Shown piece by piece: positions 1 to 9,909 of a stretch of 64,000 nucleotides of DNA. The translations under genes were made by a program, and so were the position numbers. The notes below the pieces were generated by a model that did not search any database, was not told the DNA's origin, and saw nothing but the letters and a program-made list of their open reading frames with translations. The DNA is from Saccharomycopsis malanga (taxonomy: Eukaryota; Ascomycota; Saccharomycetes; Ascoideales; Saccharomycopsidaceae). The stretch is taken from positions 620,001 through 684,000 of the forward strand of contig CP025324.1 in NCBI GenBank assembly GCA_004014935.1, read 5' to 3'. Each line of letters opens with the position of its first letter. The stretch's first letter is position 1.

Positions 1-1349
1 CCGGCTAAGATAAGCTTACAGATTCCCGGGTGTGATATTATCGGGATCCAGCATTGAGGCTCTAGAGATTGAGAAACTTCATCTATGATCAAACAATCAA
101 AAAGAGGTTTGCCTTGTTCGGCGTAACTTTCCGCAGCACTAACTAATTCTCTACTACTGGCACCGTGCAAGGTTGCAACTACTGCTTTTGCATTATAAAT
201 TAATTCATTGGAAACTTTTTTTTCACGAAGTCTCAAGTCCTTTTTCAAAAACCTATTATCGTTCCATACTTGTTTTCTTTCTTTGTATGATTTGAGTTTT
301 TTCAATGTCTTCAAGTTTTCCGCAATCTCATTTTTGATATCATTTGTAACTTGTGCAGTGTCACCGCTTTTCGATATATGGTCTAATGAGTGTTCTTGAA
401 TTGACGGAAGAAGTCTGGCAGGATGTCCTATTCTGAGTAGTTTAGTATAAGGAATGACCTTATCTAGTCTCTCTACAATGGTATCTACTGATATATTCGA
501 TGGGCCACATACCAACACACGCTCATGGCCATTACTTAACAACTGCTGTATCAACTCTATGAGGGTGTAGGTTTTTCCTGTTCCTGGAGGACCATGGATG
601 ATAGAAAGATCTGAGTTTAGCGAGAAATTGATAGCTTTTTTTTGAGAATCATTCAACTGTTCATTATGAAACTGGAGTCTCTCAAAAGAAGTTTTGAGGC
701 TTGCTTGATTTGGTGGTATAAACTTTCTAGTACCTAATAACAATTGCATTATAGGTGATGGATTTTGTATTTCCTTTAGCTTTCTCATAGTGGATTCCAT
801 TCTCTTGTACGTAATGGAATTGGATATTTTTGCGATCCATAATCTTTCGTTTTGTAATTTGAGCAAATTGTCCTCGTAATTATCATCAATAGCTGCCACC
901 ACCATCTTGGATGTAACCTTGGTAATTACACCTTCTACAGTTGATAAATCATCTTGATTCTCATTTCTGTTTGCTTTAGATTCTCTGGCGCCTTTCTTTG
1001 GATTGTGCTTTTTTGATGAAGCATTAGCAGCCAACTTCCGTTTAGACGCTGTGGAAGATGGCACTTTTTCAATCTTCACAATATCACCAACTCTTATCTC
1101 CCCTGCATCAATCTCTTCACTAATAGTATACCCGCTGTCATTTGATAATTCTATCACCGTCCTTCCACCCAAGCCTGTTTTTATAGTGGTGATGTTCAAG
1201 TTCAATATGGCCAATCCTTGCTGAGAAAGCTTCTTTCCTGATAACCGTGACAAAAGATCATTGACCAACTCAATATCAGACTCCCTCTCAAGCCCAATTG
1301 CTTCGAGGAAATCACCTGCTAAACGATTTTTCACTTCTTCTGTTGACAT
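1..1349 (-). CDS. HCS1: HCS1-type DNA helicase (SMUBP2/IGHMBP2 family), 3' part outside window
   Basis: This is an open reading frame from an ATG at 1347-1349 that runs off the left edge, about 449 codons of a protein that is 683 aa in S. cerevisiae. It is a superfamily 1 helicase of the Upf1-like group (DNA helicase A, associated with DNA polymerase alpha in yeast). The N-terminus reads [20 protein letters not shown]. The Walker A motif GPPGTGKT lies near residue 251, followed by [18 protein letters not shown] (motif Ia). Motif II is [14 protein letters not shown] close to the edge. DEVSQ with EPQCW is characteristic of Hcs1 rather than of Upf1 or Sen1. The C-terminal helicase motifs are not in view. 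RNR1 follows on the same strand, upstream of this gene. Confidence 0.93.
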   Translation of the reverse strand, partial: MSTEEVKNRLAGDFLEAIGLERESDIELVNDLLSRLSGKKLSQQGLAILNLNITTIKTGLGGRTVIELSNDSGYTISEEIDAGEIRVGDIVKIEKVPSSTASKRKLAANASSKKHNPKKGARESKANRNENQDDLSTVEGVITKVTSKMVVAAIDDNYEDNLLKLQNERLWIAKISNSITYKRMESTMRKLKEIQNPSPIMQLLLGTRKFIPPNQASLKTSFERLQFHNEQLNDSQKKAINFSLNSDLSIIHGPPGTGKTYTLIELIQQLLSNGHERVLVCGPSNISVDTIVERLDKVIPYTKLLRIGHPARLLPSIQEHSLDHISKSGDTAQVTNDIKNEIAENLKTLKKLKSYKERKQVWNDNRFLKKDLRLREKKVSNELIYNAKAVVATLHGASSRELVSAAESYAEQGKPLFDCLIIDEVSQSLEPQCWIPIISHPGICKLILA

Positions 1350-1908
1350 TTCTCTTTGTTGCCTGCCCAAATGCCATTACCTTTTATAGTTGAAAATGTT
1401 TCCTTATATTATTGGAATTTCTGGTCCATCAAAATGGTATATAACATAGTATAATATACTATGATACCCATTGTTTCTATTTTAATATTAAAAAACAAGA
1501 CTATGAGAGTTGTAGTAATAATTCTGATGATGTGTTTTACTTTGAATGATAATCATACGCAAAAAGGTGTTTACTACTTATATCCTTAGTCAGTCTCCTT
1601 TAACATAAAAATAGTCTGAACAATAAGGTAACTGTTATTACCATAGCAACCATCAAATAGCATATAACTTTACATATGATGGATTGATGTTTTCTTAACT
1701 GGACACTTGGACTAGTGAAAAAGGTTACTTTTAATATCTACGTCATACAAATATTATAACGTAATTGACTGATAAAATTAAATGATATATAACGGAAACC
1801 AGAAGAAGTAAAGTAAAAACCCATCAGTAAGCAAAGAGAAAAAACAAAGAAATCATATTAGTGAAAAGAAAACAAAAAATCATGTGTTGGATGTGAAAGC
1901 AGGGTCGG
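1350..1908. other. Intergenic: HCS1 promoter and RNR1 3' region
   Basis: AT-rich spacer between two genes on the minus strand. It must hold the HCS1 promoter and the RNR1 terminator. I see no RNA gene or repeat in it. Confidence 0.6.
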
Positions 1909-4527
1909 TTAACCAGAACACATTTCACAAGCTTCAGGGTTATTGATGGCACAAGCAATCACTTTCGAACTAAAAATATCTTGTTCAGTTTCGGTAGTTT
2001 CTTCAGTAACAGGCTTTGCTTCAACCTTTTCTTCTTCAGGCTTTAAGGACAACTTAGAGACTTCTTCGCTAGGGGCGCTGGTGTCAGCTACAGAAGCTGG
2101 AGTGGAAACAGAAGATGAACTAGAAGTGGAAGGCATGTCAACAGGGTTGATGATGTGGTCAGAAAATTTGGAAGCTTCAGCAAGTTTATGCTTTGGAACA
2201 TACTTCTTTCTGTGTAATTCCTTGGCTTGGACTGTAGAAGCGCTGCTGATACCATCCTTGTCAACAGTGAATTGGATAGCAGCAGAAGCAGCTTGGGTTC
2301 TCAAGTAGTACATACCGGTCTTCAAACCCTTTTTCCAACCGTAGAAATGCATAGATGTCAACTTACCCATAGTTGGATCCTTGATGTGAATGTTCATGGA
2401 CTGCGATTGATCAATAAATGGAGCTCTGTCGGCAGCCAAATCAATAATCTTCTTTTGAGAAATTTCCCAGACAGTTTTATACAAATCCTTCAATTCTTGA
2501 GGAACATTTGGCAAGCTCTGGATAGAACCATTAGCACTAACAATGTGATCTTTCATAGAAGTAGACCACAATCCCATTTCCACCAAATCCTTCAACAAGT
2601 ATGGGTTCACTATTTGAAACTCACCGGCCAAAACTCTTCTGGAATAAATGTTAGAGGTGTATGGTTCGAAACATTCGTTGTAACCCAAGATTTGAGAGGT
2701 GGAAGCAGTTGGCATAGGAGCAACCAACAAAGAGTTTCTCAAACCGTGCTTCTTAACTTTTTGTTTGAGAGAATCCCAGTCCCACAAACTAGAAGGCTTG
2801 ACACCCCATAAGTCATAAGACAACAAGCCTTGAGAAGCTGGAGATCCTTCGTAAGTCTCATAGGTTCCATCAGTGGCAGCTAATTCAGTGGAAGCTTCAA
2901 CAGCAGCATGATAGATGGTCTCAAAGATTTGGGCGTTCAATTCCTTAGCTTCTGGAGATTCAAAAGGCAATCTCAACATCATGAAGGTGTCAGCCAAACC
3001 TTGAACACCAACAGCAATTGGTCTGTGTCTGAAATTGGATCTTCTGGCCTCTGGAACAGGATAAAAATTTCTGTCAATGATCTTGTTCAAGTTTTTGGTG
3101 ATGACCTTGGCAATCTCATGCAACTTGTCAAAGTTGTAAGTCAATGAGTTGTCTGTTGTCTCAACAAAAGCTGGTAAAGCAACAGAAGCCAAGTTACAAA
3201 CAGCAGTTTCGTTTGGATCAGAATATTCAACAATCTCACAACACAAGTTGGACGATTTGATTATACCGAGATTCTTTTGGTTGGATTTAGCGTTACAGGC
3301 ATCCTTGTATAACATGAATGGAGTACCGGTTTCAGTTTGAGCTTCCAAGATGGAATACCACAACTTTTGAGCTTTAACTGTTCTTCTGCTCTTACCTTCA
3401 CGTTCGTATTTTTCATACAAAGCTTCAAACTCCTCACCATAAGTGTCAGCCAAACCTGGGACTTCGTTTGGAGAGAATAGGGACCAGTCCTGGTTTTTCT
3501 CAACCCTCTTCATAAACAAATCGGAAATCCACAAGGCTGGAAACAAGTCTCTAGCTCTGATTTCTTCTTTACCGTGATTTTTTCTGATATCAATAAAATC
3601 AAAGATATCTGAATGCCATGGCTCAACATAGATAGCGAAAGCACCAGGTCTTTTGTTACCACCTTGATCAACATATCTAGCAGTATTGTTGAAAACTCTC
3701 AACATTGGAATGATACCGTTGGAAGTACCGTTGGTACCAGCTATGTACGACCCAGTGGCTCTGATATTGTTGATGTGCAAACCAATACCACCAGCATGTT
3801 TACTGATGATGGCCATTTGTTTCAATGTTTCAAAAATGCCGTCAATGGAGTCATTTTTCATGGCAACAAGGAAACAAGATGACATCTGGGCGTTTGGAGT
3901 ACCAGCATTGAACAAAGTAGGAGAAGCATGGGTGAAATATTTGAGAGACATCAAGTTGTAAGTTTCAATAACTTTTGGAATGTCTTCACCATGAATACCA
4001 ATAGCCACTCTCATAATCAAATGTTGAGGTCTTTCAGCAATTTTGCCATTAATTCTCAACAAGTAAGATCTTTCCAAAGTCTTGAAACCAAAGTAGTTGT
4101 AGTTAAAGTCTCTGTCATAGACTATTGCGGAATTAAGCTCATCCTCGTATTTCATGACAACATTATAAGTCTCTTCAGAAATCATAGGAGCGGATCTGTT
4201 GGTCTTTGGGTTCACATAATGATACAAATCCTTGATAGCAGCAGAAAACTGTTTAACAGTTTGCTTGTGCAAGTTGGAAACAGCAATTCTAGCAGCCAAA
4301 ATAGCATAATCTGGATGAACAGTGGTCATATAAGCAGCAGTTTCAGCAGCCAAGTTGTCCAATTCAACAGTAGTGACACCTTCGTAAACACCAGAAATAA
4401 TTCTTTGGGTAATAGTAACTGGATCAACATGTTGAGGATCTAAACCGTAACAAAGTCTGGAAACTCTGGCAGTGATCTTGTCAAAACGGACCGGCTCTTT
4501 TCTACCATTTCTCTTGTAGACATACAT
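1909..4527 (-). CDS. RNR1: Ribonucleoside-diphosphate reductase large subunit
   Basis: 872 aa, close to the 888 aa of S. cerevisiae Rnr1. It is the class Ia ribonucleotide reductase R1 subunit, which reduces NDPs to dNDPs in the cytosol with the Rnr2/Rnr4 small subunits. Residues 1-92 form the ATP cone that carries the dATP-sensing activity site. The active-site triad is visible: Cys218 in SSCFLVAM, Cys429 with Asn427 and Glu431 in NLCCEIVEY, and Cys444 in [11 protein letters not shown]. The C-terminal tail ends in CEMCSG, the CxxC pair that shuttles electrons from thioredoxin or glutaredoxin. A Ser/Thr/Glu-rich linker (about residues 800-850) precedes that tail. There are no introns. The 1 kb upstream carries a cluster of MCB/SCB-like sites, which fits G1/S transcription. 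Confidence 0.98.
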   Translation of the reverse strand: MYVYKRNGRKEPVRFDKITARVSRLCYGLDPQHVDPVTITQRIISGVYEGVTTVELDNLAAETAAYMTTVHPDYAILAARIAVSNLHKQTVKQFSAAIKDLYHYVNPKTNRSAPMISEETYNVVMKYEDELNSAIVYDRDFNYNYFGFKTLERSYLLRINGKIAERPQHLIMRVAIGIHGEDIPKVIETYNLMSLKYFTHASPTLFNAGTPNAQMSSCFLVAMKNDSIDGIFETLKQMAIISKHAGGIGLHINNIRATGSYIAGTNGTSNGIIPMLRVFNNTARYVDQGGNKRPGAFAIYVEPWHSDIFDFIDIRKNHGKEEIRARDLFPALWISDLFMKRVEKNQDWSLFSPNEVPGLADTYGEEFEALYEKYEREGKSRRTVKAQKLWYSILEAQTETGTPFMLYKDACNAKSNQKNLGIIKSSNLCCEIVEYSDPNETAVCNLASVALPAFVETTDNSLTYNFDKLHEIAKVITKNLNKIIDRNFYPVPEARRSNFRHRPIAVGVQGLADTFMMLRLPFESPEAKELNAQIFETIYHAAVEASTELAATDGTYETYEGSPASQGLLSYDLWGVKPSSLWDWDSLKQKVKKHGLRNSLLVAPMPTASTSQILGYNECFEPYTSNIYSRRVLAGEFQIVNPYLLKDLVEMGLWSTSMKDHIVSANGSIQSLPNVPQELKDLYKTVWEISQKKIIDLAADRAPFIDQSQSMNIHIKDPTMGKLTSMHFYGWKKGLKTGMYYLRTQAASAAIQFTVDKDGISSASTVQAKELHRKKYVPKHKLAEASKFSDHIINPVDMPSTSSSSSVSTPASVADTSAPSEEVSKLSLKPEEEKVEAKPVTEETTETEQDIFSSKVIACAINNPEACEMCSG

Positions 4528-5596
4528 TATGAAATGGGAATATTAATTTAAAAAGTTCCAGATGAAATATAAAAGAACAATAACTAGTCAGCAGCAAGAT
4601 ATTTTTCACTTTAGTTAAACTATATTGCTATTGCCGACAAAAACAACAATAGAGTTGAAGAGAAAAGAGAATCAGAAAGAATAGAAATCTGAAAAGAGTT
4701 GTAAATAAAGGGAAACACGTTAGTTTATATATTGAATATTGCAAACAAAAAATTAAGAAACAATACGCGAAACTGAATGTAATTAAAAAAATAATGGACG
4801 AATCTTTCGAAATAAATGAAAAATTAAAGTGCAAATTTTCGCGTCTGCTTGCTACCCGGGTGCGCCTTTTCGCGTTGATCCCCTTGTCTTATAGAACAAT
4901 TAAACCATTACATGTACTTTAACACTCTCATTTACCTCGGTATTTGAGATAATAATTCATCGCTTCATTACTAATTTACTTATAACTCACACCTTACTTA
5001 CGTAAAACCGACGCGTCTCACATACCATCTATATTTCAGATTTAGTCTATACAATACTAGTCTTGTTTTTCTTTTACTTTTTCTAGCTCTCACTTGGTCA
5101 ATTGGAGGCCTTTGATTAGCCTAACTCCGAATTCAGTTCGCTTGGCCTGATCCACTAATGCCAGGGTTCATTTGTAGGTTTACTTGGTGTCATCTAAACA
5201 TAATTGTAGAAACTGTTGCTCTATATAGGTTACATAGAGAAAGAAATGGTCGCTTAGCGTAAACTTTTAGTCAGGCTTAGTAAGGTATAGTTAATACAGT
5301 TGCTACAAGACACATCTTCAATTGATATTTTATTTTCGTGACGCGAAATATTAGCTCTTCTGAAACTAGAATTTGGCTTGTACAAACTGAATACCTTCGC
5401 TACTGTATTACAACTTATCTTTCGCAGCCTCAAACCCTTAAAGTGCGCAACTATAGGTCTACAAAATACAAAGCCTCTGTCGGCCACTTTTAACTTCAAC
5501 ATATATGATTCGCACCCCTGAAAAGTTTTACGCCCCTAACCGCCAATCTTTCATCTTCCAATAGCTTGGCGAGTGAAGATTTTCTTTTCAATAACA
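4528..5596. other. Intergenic: RNR1 promoter region
   Basis: About 1.07 kb between the RNR1 start and tRNA-Glu. It holds the G1/S-type motif cluster listed separately. A minus-strand reading frame of 82 codons at 5254-5502 has no recognisable domain, and I do not call it a gene. Confidence 0.6.
4765..5348. promoter_or_regulatory. Cluster of MCB/SCB-like elements upstream of RNR1
   Basis: There are four ACGCGAAA-type sites: 4765-4772 and 5341-5348 on the plus strand, 4836-4844 and 4867-4875 as TTTTCGCGT (minus strand). A canonical MCB ACGCGT lies at 5011-5016. The nearest site is about 240 bp upstream of the RNR1 ATG. In fungi ACGCGT and CGCGAAA are bound by the Swi6-containing factors MBF and SBF, and RNR1 is a classic MBF target. 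That these sites are bound is inferred. Confidence 0.7.
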
Positions 5597-5667
5597 TCCG
5601 ATATAGTGTAACGGCTAGCACGGTTCGCTTTCACCGAGCAGACCCGGGTTCGACTCCCGGTATCGGA
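5597..5667 (+). tRNA. tRNA-Glu (anticodon UUC)
   Basis: The 71-nt cloverleaf begins TCCGATA and closes with TATCGGA, a perfect 7-bp acceptor stem. The D arm contains GTGTAACGGCTAGCAC. The anticodon loop CTTTCAC (anticodon TTC) sits on a GTTCG/CGAGC stem. The T arm has GGGTTCGACTCCCG. There is no intron. A run of eight T at 5672-5679 is the Pol III terminator. Confidence 0.95.
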
Positions 5668-6255
5668 ATTCTTTTTTTTACTCTCGGTTAGAATTTTTTA
5701 GTATACATGAGTTATACCGAAGAAAACTATAATTTTTTGTTTTATTTGTTTTTTTTTTTTATTTATTAGCGTCATTGGAATTTATTAAATTAAAATGGTT
5801 GGTTAGTTTTGGCAGAACCTTTCTTGGTGCTTAGAAAATTACGGTTCGAAACGTACAGCTTCAGTTGATGATTGTTATGGTCAAAAAAGACCCTTAACAA
5901 ATTAACAATCTAGCCGTGTTGTAGCTAACATATATACAAACAAACAATTATTTTACGGCCTTAATGGAATTATAATCCCAATTAAGTTTTGTAGTATCAT
6001 CATTTGATAAGAATCATATCTTATTCGAAGACATTCGAATACAGAATGTGGATTATTTTAAGAACGCAGATGTATAAATAACCTCAACAAATGACAAGAA
6101 CTAATAAAATTCCAGTAAGACCAAGTTTCTGCTTACAAAAAGTTTATATTTTGAATACCGTTGATAATGTGAATACTTTAATTTTTTTGGCATTTTTCTG
6201 AAAAACTGTTTATATAAGACCCATATACTAAGTTAATATTTTACAGATGCTCGAA
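5668..6255. other. Intergenic, AT-rich
   Basis: Pol III terminator of tRNA-Glu, then AT-rich sequence down to the 3' end of the next minus-strand gene. I see nothing else in it. Confidence 0.5.
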
Positions 6256-8265
6256 CTAACAACACTCAAAAGACGAAACAAAGATTTGTTTTTCTGGTAC
6301 GCACGTAATTTTCTCTAAAACAGAGGTGTACTCTTCCATGAGATGTGAGAGTATTGTGTTGAACGAAAAATGTTTGTATTTGATAACTTGAATTTCGTTC
6401 GTGTTTTTGTTAATGAGAACTAATAGCTTAATCTGGCTCATTACCTCAATAAATTTTTCTTTATTAATAGGCCCTGTAGGGCCAAGGTCTGTAAAATCAA
6501 GTTTGCTCTCTTTCTTGAGATTGGCATTGTCGTAGAAAATAGCTTCAGAGAAGTACTTCTCTTCGTTAAACAGCAGGTCTTGGCACAGTATACTATATTT
6601 GGAAAGCTTCTCGTCGATATCTACTAGGGACCACTCGGTGAAAATGAAGTTTTCTTGAATAAATTCCAAACAACCAGTACAGCTCATTACGGACAAAAGG
6701 TCAGGCAAAGAATTTAGCTCAGCAAAAGGTTCTAGTTCACCCCATTTGAGCAATTTCCGGAGGGCAAGAAAGTCTGAAAACTGAGCATCTAGCACTTCTT
6801 CATCGACAAGAAGCTTTTTAAGAACTTTTTGATAGTCCCAGTTATCTGGTAACAGATATTTGGACTTAAGCTTGTGATTGTGGTCAAAAAAAGGAACCTT
6901 TTTATGATACTTTTTGACAGTAGGGCTCAAAATGTCAACGTCGTTAAAGTTTATAACTTTTATACTAAATCTCAACTCACTGAGTCCAATTTTCTGGGTA
7001 GCATCAACGTCGAGTTTTTTCAACAAATCAGAAGTTCTATGAAACGGAAAGTAATGGTTTTTCTGTAGTTGCTCAATGAAATTGAAGTTATTGAATAGCC
7101 AAAACTTGTGAAATTCTAAAGAAGAGACCATTTTTCCTTGTAAATACTTGGGGTATACGTCGGGGCAACTTTGAACGCTGAACTGCAAGTTTGCGAGCTT
7201 TGCAAACTTGAGAGAGTATTCTGCCTTTTTGGTGCTTGCACACAAGGGGTATAAGAAGTCCACCATAATTGAGATTCCAATATCATCTGCCAACTTGATA
7301 GGATCAGCTTTGAACTTGAGCCCGTTCAAGAATGTGTAGTTTGGGCGTTGCATGGAAGCTAATTGGTATTTTTCAGACAAAAAATCTGTGTAACTGTCTA
7401 TGGACACATGTTTGTTGAAATATTTTTGGAAAATTAGGGTGTTACAGGCATACTCTTTCACTGTGGTTCTGGCACGCTGTCTATTATTCCAGCATTCAAG
7501 ATATTGATGTAAGTTTTCGATGGCTTTGCTCTCACTATGTTTAGAGTGAGCATTCCTGAGTATTTCCTTGCCAGATGACCAGGGAAAATGTTTATTACGT
7601 CTATTATTCAGATCAATAATCTTGCGCCTGATTTTCAAAGACATTTCACTTTTCTCCTCAGGATCAAGAAAAGCAGCATCTTCGAGCCTTCTTTTCCTAG
7701 AGAAAAAAGAAAGGCTTGAGTCCTCGCCAATAACAAAAGTGTGTCTATTTCGGTCTCTATGTCTAGATTTACGCTTATTATTCAAATCTGTGGACGCTAG
7801 TTTGCGCTGTTGTTCAGTAAGCATGTTTTTCTCAGCTGTAGTGCTATTGCCATCATAGATTGTATACTGTTTCTCTATTTCCAGCCGTGATACAGACCGT
7901 TCAATCCTCTGTTCGAATATGTTGCAAGCGGCCAAACAGTGACACATCCAGAACTCTGATTCTTTCAACTTTTCAAGAGCCTTTGTACTAGATTTTAAAC
8001 GGTTTTCAAGATAGTCCAAATATTCACGTTCCACATCATACGCATCGTCTTCTATCATTCTTTCCCGGGTGATCAAGGACGTCAAACTCGCTATTTCCTC
8101 CTCTAAAGCATAAACTTTGGTTCCGTCACGAGTAAGGCTCATTCTCAACTGTTTCTTCAAAATTTTCAGCTGTTCACGTAGATATTGGATATGTACAGAA
8201 GATTCACTATCAACCGAATGTATAAACACCCTTCGGGCTATCACGCCGTATTCCTGGCGCAGCAT
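6256..8265 (-). CDS. Uncharacterised 669-codon protein, possibly mitochondrial
   Basis: An intact open frame of 669 aa that I do not recognise. The first 20 residues (MLRQEYGVIARRVFIHSVDS) are basic and nearly free of acid. RRVF then IHS resembles a mitochondrial processing site with Arg at -3, so matrix targeting is possible but inferred. Residues about 24-110 form a predicted coiled coil (QYLREQLKILKKQL and following). A basic stretch lies at about 160-215. The C-terminal 400 residues look globular, rich in Phe, Leu and Lys, with no motif I can name. It shares a 230-bp divergent promoter with FYV6. It uses CTG codons, including three within eight codons (ILCQDLLF), so it is probably poorly conserved or weakly expressed. 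Confidence 0.8.
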   Translation of the reverse strand: MLRQEYGVIARRVFIHSVDSESSVHIQYLREQLKILKKQLRMSLTRDGTKVYALEEEIASLTSLITRERMIEDDAYDVEREYLDYLENRLKSSTKALEKLKESEFWMCHCLAACNIFEQRIERSVSRLEIEKQYTIYDGNSTTAEKNMLTEQQRKLASTDLNNKRKSRHRDRNRHTFVIGEDSSLSFFSRKRRLEDAAFLDPEEKSEMSLKIRRKIIDLNNRRNKHFPWSSGKEILRNAHSKHSESKAIENLHQYLECWNNRQRARTTVKEYACNTLIFQKYFNKHVSIDSYTDFLSEKYQLASMQRPNYTFLNGLKFKADPIKLADDIGISIMVDFLYPLCASTKKAEYSLKFAKLANLQFSVQSCPDVYPKYLQGKMVSSLEFHKFWLFNNFNFIEQLQKNHYFPFHRTSDLLKKLDVDATQKIGLSELRFSIKVINFNDVDILSPTVKKYHKKVPFFDHNHKLKSKYLLPDNWDYQKVLKKLLVDEEVLDAQFSDFLALRKLLKWGELEPFAELNSLPDLLSVMSCTGCLEFIQENFIFTEWSLVDIDEKLSKYSILCQDLLFNEEKYFSEAIFYDNANLKKESKLDFTDLGPTGPINKEKFIEVMSQIKLLVLINKNTNEIQVIKYKHFSFNTILSHLMEEYTSVLEKITCVPEKQIFVSSFECC

Positions 8266-8495
8266 TGAAAAACTTTTGAAACTCTTCTTGCTTTCACGAT
8301 TCTGATATGTCTTCCCAGAAGGTTAGTGTACTGGTAGGCCTAAGCTTCGAAGATCAGTGCATATTAGTGGGAGTAGTGGGCGGTTATTGATATTCTCTTC
8401 GATTAGAAGCACTGCGAAAAGCTTAATATTGAAAAGTTGGGCGATGAGAGGAGATGATAATACTTTAATAATGCATAAAAATCACACCAACGACA

Positions 8496-9175
8496 ATGTC
8501 AAGGTTTGTTACAGAGGGGGGACTCACGAAAGAGCAGTTTGAAAGGGCCCAAAAACAGGAGGCAAAAGAAGCCCAGGATTTTAAAGAACAAAATGATGAG
8601 AAAGAACGTAAAACGTTGTTTGATCAGCTTAAAGAGAATAAAGGTGAGTATGATAATCTTGCAATTGCCATTTAAGTAGTCCACTAACCAGTTCTCTAGC
8701 TCGAGTGGACCAGGAAAAGTATTTGCAATACCGAAAGAAATATTTAGCCCACCATATTGATGAGGAAACCAAGCAATATTACGATAGCGTGAAGCGAAAA
8801 GAAGAGGAAAAGGAAGAGATTCTTAAAAAAGAACTCGAAGAAGGCGTCAAAGAGTTGCATAGGTAAGTTTTGTGTGAATATCATAGTGTAATACTGATAA
8901 GTTGAAACTAACTTTGCGATTTTAGGTTTAAAAGCAAACAAAAATCAAACACAGGTAGTTTGTTGTTACCAGAATCAATAAAAATAACAAAACAGACAAC
9001 AAAGATAAAAAAGAGGCCTTTAAAAAATAAAAATGTTTCGCTTAAAGAGCCTCGGCAGGTATATAAGAAGGAGTCTCAGCGAATGGAAACTAAATCTGAT
9101 CAACCAAAACGTTCTGAACCAACAGCCAATTCCCTAGTTGGTGATTATTGCTCGTCAGATTCAGAATCAGAATAG
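8496..9175 (+). CDS. FYV6: FYV6-like splicing factor (NIP30/FAM192A domain), two introns
   Basis: Three exons: 8496-8643, 8700-8862 and 8926-9175, joined in frame to 186 aa. Intron 1 (56 nt) starts GTGAGT and has CACTAAC ending at 8688 and TAG at 8699. Intron 2 (63 nt) starts GTAAGT and has ACTAAC at 8907-8912 and TAG at 8925. The protein starts MSRFVTEGGLTKEQFERAQ, has a long charged helical region (KARVDQEKYLQYRKKYLAHH and onward), and ends LVGDYCSSDSESE. Both the N-terminal block and the acidic Ser tail match the NIP30 domain of human FAM192A/PSME3IP1 and yeast Fyv6 (173 aa). Fyv6 acts in the second step of pre-mRNA splicing in the nucleus. The 5' splice site of intron 1 is non-optimal (GTGAGT). 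Confidence 0.88.
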
Positions 9176-9909
9176 AGTAATGTAAAATGGCGATTTATGA
9201 GTTATGTATGGTGTTCGAAAGCGTTTCTGTCAGCAGTGAGAAATTTACTAAAAAATAGGTTGTCGTGGTAGCACTTTGGGCTACAATTTTACGCTAACGG
9301 AAGGCAAAACCTTGCGGACCTTAGCATTGACAGGAAATACAAAGGAGGTTACATTTTTGGCAATGGTTTGTAATATATACTAACTAAATTTTATACCAGT
9401 TGAAGGCTATGACGTACATGGGGGATATTAGTTTGTAGATATTATAAGATAACGGAAAGAAGGAACACATGTTAATGTAACTTTCGGGTCTAGAGATATT
9501 CTAGTGCTTACTACACAGCCTACTGGGTATTCATTTAAAGAACCATTGAGATACTGAAAGAGATAAATTGGGGTTTTCTCCTCTGGGTTTTATCATTTCT
9601 CGCTAGTCATAGCGTGAACATATACGATTTATACGTTCTGGGGCTCGAAATATAAGGCTCTTCCTATGTTTAACAGTCCTTTCAAACAAGTTTGTTTAAC
9701 AACTAATCACCAATACATAGATTATCTTTAATATTACGTAGAGGTGTGCGGATGTCTGGGGTTTGGATTTTCAGTCTTCGGATGTGACAATACATCTGGA
9801 CATCAAGAGCATAACCAACCGTCTATTACAACAGCGATGCTCTTATCATAATATTGATAATAGATGAGCTAAAATAGTGAATGTTACGTTTTAAAGGCAA
9901 CGGGTTAGC
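9176..9909. other. Intergenic: FYV6 3' region and AVO1 promoter
   Basis: 734 bp between two plus-strand genes. It contains a diverged family 1 SINE-like copy at 9541-9655; I see no gene. Confidence 0.5.
9541..9655 (+). repeat. Family 1 tRNA-derived SINE-like repeat, diverged copy (1a)
   Basis: It matches the family 1 core (TCATAGCG...ATATACGA...GGGGCTCGAAATATAAG), preceded by CTCTGGGTTTTATCA. It belongs to the longer subfamily that has an extra TTTTCTCCTCTGGG-type segment. The ATT tail and the box A head are not recognisable, so this is an old or truncated copy. Confidence 0.6.

Noticed and set aside
5254-5502. 82-codon minus-strand frame between RNR1 and tRNA-Glu
   Set aside because: No recognisable domain, unbiased composition, and it overlaps the RNR1 promoter sites.
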